Source: Phoronis australis (Eukaryota; Phoronida; Phoronidae). From it: a stretch of 64,000 bases of DNA. Each line of letters begins with the position of its first letter. The stretch's first letter is position 1. Made by a program: the position numbers and the translations under genes. Positions 60,901 to 64,000 of the stretch are shown one piece after another. Where the stretch lies: positions 62,001 through 126,000 of the forward strand of contig NMRA01000664.1 in the NCBI GenBank assembly GCA_002633005.1, in the 5' to 3' direction. The notes beneath the pieces are model-generated. The model did no database searches and was not told the DNA's origin. It worked only from the letters and a program-made list of their open reading frames with translations.

Positions 60901-61592
60901 CGTGACGACAAAGAAAGTTAGGAAACCAGGACAAAAACAACAGTAAATCAGATCCTGACAGAAAAATTAACTCAAACGCAGAAACAAAATAGCGGGAAAT
61001 TTTTAACCCCTTAAACGTCACTTGCGTAGTAGGGCACGGTTATCTCATAAAATTACGGGAAGCCGTAATTAACTGAAACATATGTTTGGGATAATCAATG
61101 AACCACATTTTTACTAAAAATGACACGGAAAAAAGTTGCTTTCTCCTTTAGAGGAGTTATTTGCTGGCACAGGAGACGAAAATATTTTTGCTAAAAAATC
61201 ACACAACATTGAATTGCATTAAAATAGCTACAATAGGTATGAATGAACATTTGTTTAACAACCACCATTAAACGTCACCTCATATTTCAATGAGTCATCC
61301 CCGCAACATGTTAATAGCCCATAAAAGGTGAGATGACTCACACTATTAACGAGCTGGGAAACACAGACGAGACACCAGAAATTGTTATAGCGAGCAAAAA
61401 CACACAAACCAATTAATAAACGCAAATAATGTAACTACACAGAAAGACCTGCTCTCTATTTTGTTTGCCAGTGCTTGAAAAACAGCGAGGTGTCGTTGTA
61501 TTGGAGAAATGCGAGAAGCTACTCATGGGTGACACAGTGGATAAAACCAGATCAGTAATATCTTCAGCGATGACGACTTCCTCTCCACCACG
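36910..61592 (-). CDS. Unidentified multi-exon gene (span, 5' end incomplete)
   Basis: Span of a second gene read right to left, with about 24 candidate exons listed below. It was found by pairing - strand acceptors and donors with open frames of matching phase. The strongest uninterrupted chains are 61449 to 43638 (nine exons) and 39371 to 38313 (five exons). The product has a Ser/Thr-rich N-terminal stretch, an Asp-rich acidic tract, and a long part that looks globular and beta-rich. It also has a coiled-coil-like helix (NIDAFNAEILQDLRELEKDV) and a basic C-terminus. I do not recognise the family; a large bridge-like lipid-transfer protein is only a guess. Exons are 17-192 nt. Introns are short (80-300 nt) in the 3' half and long and repeat-filled in the 5' half. 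Some joins in 37.3-40.1 kb are unresolved. Confidence 0.62.
37040..37056 (-). CDS. Unidentified gene, micro-exon w
   Basis: 17 nt between acceptor tttggttcttcag and donor cag|gtggat. It encodes LRKTS plus two bases and is the piece that makes phases fit between exons v and x. Confidence 0.42.
37107..37248 (-). CDS. Unidentified gene, exon v
   Basis: Acceptor tttttatcttttccacaag is strong; donor gtcaat. Phase 2 in, phase 0 out, 47 codons containing SPRVKTDGQEIGSTANANVD and ending CRSGLVT. The other two frames stop early. A linking exon to exon u was not found in 37249-37906, where an N follows a CT repeat. Confidence 0.6.
37711..37715. other. (CT)n repeat ended by a single N
   Basis: A CT dinucleotide run (from 37701) is followed by N at 37715, so its true length is unknown. 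Confidence 0.9.
37907..38010 (-). CDS. Unidentified gene, exon u
   Basis: Acceptor gtgctactaatgacag, donor gtttta. Only the phase 1 frame is open: IWTLGLKLDNLHEHLELVPR, ending ILSQT; phase 0 out. Confidence 0.62.
38131..38165 (-). CDS. Unidentified gene, exon t
   Basis: 35 nt, acceptor tattgtttctag, donor gtaaaa; phase 2 in, phase 1 out, LTRTLSDCYVA. It matches exon u by phase but not exon s. Confidence 0.4.
38313..38357 (-). CDS. Unidentified gene, exon s
   Basis: Acceptor tttcatggtgcag, donor gtaaag; phase 0, GGLSSPTAVYKLAQS. The open text extends upstream to another acceptor at 38409, so the 5' boundary is uncertain. Confidence 0.48.
38557..38656 (-). CDS. Unidentified gene, exon r (coiled-coil-like)
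   Basis: Acceptor caatgtttctgtag, donor gtaggc; phase 2 in, phase 0 out, 33 codons. Starts QQNIDAFNAEILQDLRELEK, with heptad-like Leu/Ile spacing and many Glu, and ends EAEDRMT. Confidence 0.66.
39064..39116 (-). CDS. Unidentified gene, exon q
   Basis: Acceptor atcacccttcacag, donor gttatt. Phase 0 in, phase 2 out: RQSLVNQLWSRFFVSVG. All three frames are open and one other also looks coding; phase with both neighbours selects this one. Confidence 0.48.
39174..39269 (-). CDS. Unidentified gene, exon p
   Basis: Very good acceptor (gtgttttattgcccctcag), donor gtaaac; 32 codons, phase 0, only one open frame. Starts GRPGFIATLNVGEFSSFKVK, then LLQNFDADDNSV. Confidence 0.64.
39343..39371 (-). CDS. 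Unidentified gene, exon o
   Basis: 29 nt, acceptor ttttattaccccttatgag, donor gtggag; phase 1 in, phase 0 out, LSSPAQNDQ. Confidence 0.45.
39372..39750 (-). other. Likely further small exons, unresolved
   Basis: Several splice-flanked open stretches with protein-like text lie here, for example LSCLSEQLDETNQ, AKSVKALCEPCSLSYK and NFADGCNHWCPPRSVG. I could not choose one consistent set by phase. Confidence 0.35.
39751..39831 (-). CDS. Unidentified gene, exon n
   Basis: Acceptor tttgttcttccaaag, donor gtgact; phase 2 at both ends, and the only frame without a stop reads IMACPLFQLKLAAIKSSGIP. The intron to exon m would be only 21 bp, which is too short to splice. Either m and n are alternatives or one boundary is wrong. 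Confidence 0.42.
39853..39915 (-). CDS. Unidentified gene, exon m
   Basis: Acceptor attcattagtcacag, donor gtcgta; phase 2 at both ends, DYKQLSSRFVLTKQHHLYLH. Fits exon n by phase. The join from exon l is unresolved and at least one small exon is missing. Confidence 0.48.
40117..40161 (-). CDS. Unidentified gene, exon l
   Basis: Acceptor tacttcatttacag, donor gtatta; 45 nt. Entered in phase 1 it reads PISLPRLVNISSLA, joining well to exon k. Another open frame exists, so the reading is provisional. Confidence 0.45.
40245..40309 (-). CDS. Unidentified gene, exon k
   Basis: Acceptor tcatttatttatgag, donor gtggtt; phase 2 in, phase 1 out. Reads LSINYGDWSEERITIGIVEA, strongly protein-like and without stops. 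Confidence 0.58.
42640..42736 (+). mobile_element. Truncated copy of the CAGGGCTTGGAAT element
   Basis: About 97 bp nearly identical to the left end of the complete element at 57761, starting with the same terminal CAGGGCTTGGAAT. It stops at the single N at 42737, so the truncation may be an assembly artefact. Confidence 0.75.
42835..42941 (-). CDS. Unidentified gene, exon j
   Basis: Acceptor ctaagaaaggcag. Phase 0: IEIRVSELVNSVPPSVMERG, then GGDCLESLWFIK. Two donors are possible, gtgaga at 42883 (phase 1) and gtattt at 42834 (phase 2). The second keeps the coding-looking text and matches the next exon's phase. Confidence 0.58.
43638..43714 (-). CDS. Unidentified gene, exon i
   Basis: Acceptor cacgcagttctgcag is strong; donor gttatt is weak. 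Phase 1 in, phase 0 out: SHKMVFATSSNNHGFNETAS then FTNIK. A copy of the CTCF-motif element (43931-44791) lies in the intron just upstream. Confidence 0.62.
43931..44791 (+). repeat. CTCF-motif tandem element, copy E1
   Basis: Starts ACAAGAGCAA...TTGAAATGCGCCCATG and ends ...TATAAATGTGTGGGCGC. It holds five units of 140-150 bp, each with a motif near 44018, 44166, 44303, 44454 and 44599 of type (T/A)GNCACTAGRNGGC. It lies in the intron between exons h and i of the - strand gene. Confidence 0.85.
44789..44814 (+). other. Perfect hairpin at the end of E1
   Basis: CGCAAAAGTCT, loop CACA, then AGACTTTTGCG: an 11-bp perfect stem right at the element's end. It is not present at the ends of E4 to E6. 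Confidence 0.8.
45026..45068 (-). CDS. Unidentified gene, exon h
   Basis: 43 nt, acceptor ggtcattatttag, donor gtgagt. Only the phase 0 frame is open: ILLIDMRFHFAMLQ. It leaves in phase 1, as the next exon needs. Confidence 0.62.
45198..45289 (-). CDS. Unidentified gene, exon g
   Basis: Acceptor cctatttttag, donor gtgagt. Two frames are open. Entered in phase 1 it reads AETKPGNVDCDIYEKHIKTN, leaves in phase 0 and fits both neighbours. The other frame would lead to an early stop in the exon at 43638. Confidence 0.66.
45331..45421 (+). repeat. Tandem duplication of ~44 bp
   Basis: The block GTGCAAAACAACAAAACA(T/C)ATGATGAATTACTTAATTCATAT occurs twice in a row with few changes; its end is itself palindromic. 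Confidence 0.8.
45435..45484. mobile_element. 50-bp micro-MITE with 8-bp target duplication
   Basis: Perfect 12-bp terminal inverted repeats (AGGGCGTCAAGT / ACTTGACGCCCT) flank a 26-bp core. The insertion is bounded by perfect 8-bp direct repeats GCATTTCC at 45427-45434 and 45485-45492. An 8-bp duplication is the hallmark of hAT transposition. Confidence 0.85.
45866..45930 (+). repeat. Tandem duplication of ~31 bp
   Basis: TTTCACAACATTGTGTAGTA plus CATTAGAAAA occurs twice in tandem. Confidence 0.85.
45980..46073 (-). CDS. Unidentified gene, exon f
   Basis: Donor gtatca; the acceptor (atgggcag) has a poor pyrimidine tract. Phase 0 in, phase 1 out; reads FETRTLIVPCAKMEQFKSNL and ends YRTVQ. 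The intron to exon e is only 35 bp, so the acceptor or the join may be misplaced. Confidence 0.5.
46109..46162 (-). CDS. Unidentified gene, exon e
   Basis: Acceptor aaatcgcttttag, donor gtaagt; 18 codons, phase 0, QERQKEYKERVSKIRFYV. A charged helix follows exon d naturally. Confidence 0.6.
50410..50535 (-). repeat. Dispersed ~130-bp repeat, copy 2
   Basis: Inverted partner of 7789-7925, in the opposite half of the window, within a large intron of the - strand gene. Confidence 0.6.
50925..51080 (+). repeat. CTCF-motif element, single-unit fragment
   Basis: One unit with CTGCCACAAGGAGGCACAG, followed by the usual GATC-GTCTGAAAGT and AGATCCTGC blocks. It has neither head nor tail. Confidence 0.65.
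51377..51513 (-). CDS. Unidentified gene, exon d
   Basis: Acceptor cactcttgcag, donor gtaaag; enters in phase 1, leaves in phase 0. Reads TRRSCVESDSVSSADTSVEA and later GFNNPAAMMKAYSSDYQQYM. The two split bases join exactly with exon c to make an Ala codon. Confidence 0.74.
51600..52128 (+). repeat. CTCF-motif tandem element, copy E2
   Basis: Units near 51627 and 51925 with degenerate motifs (TGCAACTAGGGGACACC, TGTCACTAAAGGCACAC). The tail reads GACGATGGCAATATTCGTCC...TGTGGGC. The head is missing. It lies in the intron between exons c and d. Confidence 0.7.
52340..52531 (-). CDS. Unidentified gene, exon c (acidic tract)
   Basis: Acceptor tttacttaag (weak), donor gtaaga; phase 1 at both ends, 192 nt. 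After GLFPYRFHG comes an acidic run of about 16 residues, nearly all Asp with two Asn and a Ser. A polar low-complexity stretch ending ADANNRDR follows. The acidic run is encoded by GAT/GAC triplets and may vary in length. Confidence 0.7.
53600..54392 (+). repeat. CTCF-motif tandem element, copy E3
   Basis: Five units with motifs near 53661 (TGGCCGCAAGGTGGCAC), 53806, 53946, 54092 (TGACCACTAGGTGGCAC) and 54240 (TGCCACTAGAGGACAG). Both ends are degenerate. Confidence 0.75.
54967..56671 (+). repeat. CTCF-motif tandem element, copy E4 (most complete)
   Basis: Has a head (CAAGAGCAACGT...TTATTCGTATCATAAAAATGG), 11 units and a tail (GGAGATGATGACATAATGCG...ATATGTGGGCGCATAA). Motifs lie near 55054, 55170, 55308, 55445, 55590, 55735, 55895, 56039, 56179, 56324 and 56469. 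They repeat in a three-unit order: TGGCCACTAGGTGGCGC, TTGCCACTAGGGGGCAC, CTACCACTAGGAGGCGC. The tail includes a palindrome CCACATATATGTGG. Confidence 0.9.
56708..56810 (-). CDS. Unidentified gene, exon b
   Basis: Acceptor caactgtttcag, donor gtaagt; 34 codons plus one base. Starts DQPVISLEDAVVLNFEDISF. Only the phase 0 frame is open, and it fits the previous exon. The large repeat element at 54967-56671 ends 37 bp beyond the donor. Confidence 0.72.
57021..57222 (-). CDS. Possible extra exon (phase does not fit)
   Basis: Open frame of 66 codons, containing DYLENDDISSLKRCNVLQEH, between acceptor acttttcaag and donor gtgagg. The text looks coding. But it enters in phase 1 and leaves in phase 2, which does not fit its neighbours (both phase 0), and the frame reaches a stop at the donor. 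It could be an alternative terminal exon or spurious. Confidence 0.25.
57470..57600 (+). repeat. Flank duplication, copy 1
   Basis: Shares TTTAGGTTA, GAAAC and ACAAAC(A/G)TGCAGCG(A/T)GGAA, then GTACTTA, with 59630-59722. These flank E5 on both sides. Confidence 0.45.
57673..59522 (+). repeat. CTCF-motif tandem element, copy E5 (interrupted)
   Basis: Head and tail present, about 10 units, broken after the head by the element at 57761-58258. Motifs lie near 58264, 58381, 58501, 58651 (TGACCACCAGGTGGCGC), 58787, 58808, 58953, 59106, 59242 (TGGCCACTAGGTGGCGC) and 59373 (TTGCCACTAGGGGGCAC). The tail is shortened by an internal deletion. Confidence 0.88.
57761..58258. mobile_element. 498-bp TIR element nested in E5
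   Basis: Terminal inverted repeats CAGGGCTTGGAAT / ATTCCAAGCCCTG and a flanking 6-bp direct repeat AATAAT (57755-57760 and 58259-58264). Removing it restores the normal repeat text (TATCATAATAATGGCCACT). The CAGGG end is hAT-like, but an 8-bp duplication is not visible. A long - strand open frame crosses the element; it extends past both ends and looks incidental. Confidence 0.82.
59630..59722 (+). repeat. Flank duplication, copy 2
   Basis: Partner of 57470-57600 in the same orientation, diverged. Confidence 0.45.
60138..60740 (+). pseudogene. THAP-domain relic B
   Basis: One frame reads GCCVPGCTHY, LHRFPKDDTIRRT, a stop, LIRVKN, then YRVCGKHFLKSDYE. This is a complete C2CH THAP finger (C-x4-C, HRFP, C-x2-H) in which the invariant Trp codon has become TGA. 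Downstream (about 60600-60715) FRRCQVCGEGVTRRDVRSLG resembles the zinc-binding segment that follows THAP in some transposon-derived proteins. It lies in the intron between exons a and b of the - strand gene, in the opposite orientation. Confidence 0.7.
61449..61592 (-). CDS. Unidentified gene, exon a (first visible)
   Basis: Acceptor tgttgttttgcag precedes 61592. 48 codons, phase 0 in and out, starting RGGEEVVIAEDITDLVLSTV, then Ser/Thr-rich. The donor cag|gtcttt is weak. No initiator Met, so upstream exons are expected beyond the repeat element at 61849 or outside the window. Confidence 0.6.
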
Positions 61593-61848
61593 CTGCAAAA
61601 CAACAACTTCAGTATGTCACAATTAGCTCAAGGGAGATGTGCTGCATAAATGATCATAACAGAATGGTTGGCCTAAGTGTTAATTAATCAACCTTTTTAT
61701 AGATGAGATGTCACTGGATTGTCGTAAACAGTTTGCTTACAACAAACAAAACAAGTAGTAAACTACATTTCTACCCAAAAGGTAGCAAAACAATCACATA
61801 TTCCACAAATCTGTAGACTTATTATTATGGATGTGCTTGCTGTCCATA

Positions 61849-63470
61849 CCAAGAGCAATGCAGAGTTTTGAAATGTGAGCATGACTACAATGCAAACAGT
61901 GTGCTTCTTAGGGTGTTTATCATGAGTGACAAAAAGTGGACACTAGGTGGCGCAGAATACGTCAAATCCATCCCAAAATAGAAAGATGCCATGTCCATCA
62001 TAACAGAAACTTGTTTGTCAAATTAAAATAAAAACTGTCAAAGAACTATGAAGATGCAGAGGCAAATGTAAAAACTAAAATTTTAACTAGGGGGTACAGT
62101 GGTAGCCAGAACCATCCAAAAGTCGTAAGCAGCCGTAGTCATATTTATAGCATAATACCTACAAAATTTCAAAAAGAACCTTCAAAGGAGTGAGGAGATA
62201 CAGCCGAGGATGCAAAAAAGTAAAAAAATTGCCACCAGGAGGTGTCACAGTTGTCACATTTGTTCAGAAATCAAGACTCTCCTTATCAGTAATGATACGG
62301 ATTTGAAAAAAATAAATATAGTCACTAGTAGGTGGTGCAAAAACACATCAAATCCCTACGCAAATGGAAGACTACCGCCAACTCCTCAATAGAAACCTAT
62401 TTGCCAAATTTCCGAAAAACGCAACGATGAACTCCAAAAATACAGAGGCTAACATACAAACCACAACTGCCACTAGGGGGCACAGTAGTAGTCGAAAGGG
62501 TAGGAAACTCGTCATAATATGTTGTCAGGTCCATAGGAGCACATCCGCCAAATTTCAAAAGGGTTAAGCAGCCGTACATGAAAAACGCCACCAGAGGGCA
62601 CCAAAGTAGTCAAACCTGTCTGAATATCACCGTAAGCCGCAGCCTTCTCAACTGAAACACATCTGCCAATTCTCAAAACAATCCTTTAAGTAGTTTGGCG
62701 GATAGAGATGCAACCCTAAAAATGGACTCGAAACTGATAAAAATTCCCACTAGGAGGCACACAGTATGTAAAATCTGTCCAAAAATGGAAAGGCATTGTT
62801 GTAACTTTCATAGAAACCTATTTGCCAGGTTTCACGAAAAACCATAAATGAACTCCAAAAATACAAGTCAGGAAAATGCAAAAAAAATTAACTACGGGGC
62901 ACACCAATCGTTGGATTGGGCTGAAACTTATCATCAGACGTTGTCAGCTCCATAGAAACACATATGCGAAATTTCCCAAAATTCTTACAAATTGATAAAG
63001 AGATACAGCCATGGCTGCAAAACTAACAAGTCCAAAATCAACAACAACTGCAGTATCCTCATCATAAACTCACCTGCCATTCATAAAGATCCTTCAGGCG
63101 GTTTGGCAGATAGAAAGGCGGACACCAAATAAATTGCCACTATGTGGCGCAGAATCATCAAACAGATCCGAAAAAGGAAAGATGACGTCGTCTTCATAAT
63201 AGAAACCTGTATGCCATATTCTATGAAAATACACCCAAGAATTACAAAGACACAGAGACAACCGTAAAAAACTAAAATTGCAACTAGGGGGCACAATGGT
63301 AGTTGAATCAATCCGAAATTCGTCGTCATCCGTTGTCAGCTTCATAAAAGCACATCTGTCAAATCTCATTGAGATCCTGCACGGGGTTTAGGAGATACAG
63401 CTTTGGAAGCAGGACGCCCAGACAGAGGTGACGGCAATATGCACTCAGATGTAAATATGTGGGTGTATAA
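61849..63470 (+). repeat. CTCF-motif tandem element, copy E6
   Basis: Head (CCAAGAGCAATGCAGAG), about 10 degenerate units and tail (GGTGACGGCAATATGCACTC...ATGTGGGTG). Motifs lie near 61937 (TGGACACTAGGTGGCGC), 62080, 62229, 62322, 62468 (CTGCCACTAGGGGGCAC), 62586 (CGCCACCAGAGGGCACC), 62745, 62886, 63135 and 63278. It lies upstream of the first visible exon of the - strand gene. Confidence 0.85.
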
Positions 63471-63659
63471 GAAGGTCTAAGAAGAATTGTGCAAGTAGAA
63501 GTCAATGACTGGTACTACCCTCTAATAAAATGAGTGTTCAAAACCTTTTAGAGAAGCAAATAAGCCTGTGGACCCACTTCGCAAACAAAATCTCACTAAA
63601 CATGCATGCCCATGTATACGGTCACATGAAAGACGATCCACAAACCTAGCAATGTTGTA

Positions 63660-63950
63660 ATGAATAAATCAAATAGATGCTGGAATGCTGTGCAGTTACC
63701 GACGGAGTCTAAAATAGTAAAGCTAGTAAAAATAAAAATAAAACAAGCGTTGGTACTATTATATTGAAATGATCCCTCGTTTCGAGCGATGCGCTCTTTG
63801 TCAAGGGTATGATACAGACTGCCACGTTGTAATGCTGTAACAAACAGCCATCTTTTGTGTTCATCACAAATTGATCACGAATGCTTGTGGATAGAAACTG
63901 AATTGCAACCAATCGAAAACTTAGTAGTACACGAATGTCGGGACAGAAAC
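63660..63950 (-). mobile_element. Possible Penelope-like or LTR-type relic with a hammerhead-like hairpin
   Basis: On the - strand, GACAAA-GAGCG-CAT-CGCTC-GAAAC, closed outside by CCCTT/GAGGG, resembles a hammerhead core (CUGANGA, stem II, GAAA) with two core bases changed. Such cores are known in terminal repeats of Penelope-like elements. No protein supports this. Confidence 0.25.
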
Positions 63951-64000
63951 ATAACTAAACAGAAATAAGCATTACCACAAAATCTCCTTGCTTTTCTTCA

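Overview
This window is animal (metazoan) nuclear DNA, about 38-40 % GC by eye, with GT-AG introns, short exons and many interspersed repeats. The ShKT-rich astacin protease, an intronic tRNA-derived SINE, LINE, YqaJ and THAP relics, and CTCF-like motifs suggest a marine invertebrate, possibly a hemichordate- or lancelet-like deuterostome. The species cannot be fixed from the sequence. There is one 618-base assembly gap (5316-5933), and four isolated single N characters look like unresolved joins.

Left part (1 to about 36.9 kb, + strand). One long-intron gene encodes a secreted astacin-type zinc metalloprotease. Two catalytic exons carry the zinc motif and the Met-turn. A third exon is a Cys-rich EGF-like linker. 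Eight further exons carry ten ShKT (SXC) six-cysteine modules. From the EGF-like exon on, almost every junction is phase 1, so the modules can be duplicated or skipped as units. The last catalytic exon is missing and may lie in the gap. Introns hold a decayed YqaJ/SWIM element, a LINE 3' fragment, a THAP relic, fold-back elements and a 33-bp minisatellite.

Right part (about 36.9 to 61.6 kb, - strand). I reconstructed a second multi-exon gene by matching splice sites and phases. It has about 24 small exons, including an acidic Asp-rich tract, a coiled-coil-like segment and a C-terminal stop at 36910. I do not recognise the product. It converges on the astacin gene, with the two predicted stop codons only 13 bp apart.

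The introns of this second gene, and the sequence upstream of its first visible exon, contain at least six copies of a repeat element. Each copy is a degenerate tandem array of 140-150 bp units, and nearly every unit carries a motif matching the CTCF core (CCACTAGGTGGCGC or CCACTAGGGGGCAC). There are about 40 such motifs, all in one orientation, in a three-unit higher-order order. This is the most striking feature of the window.
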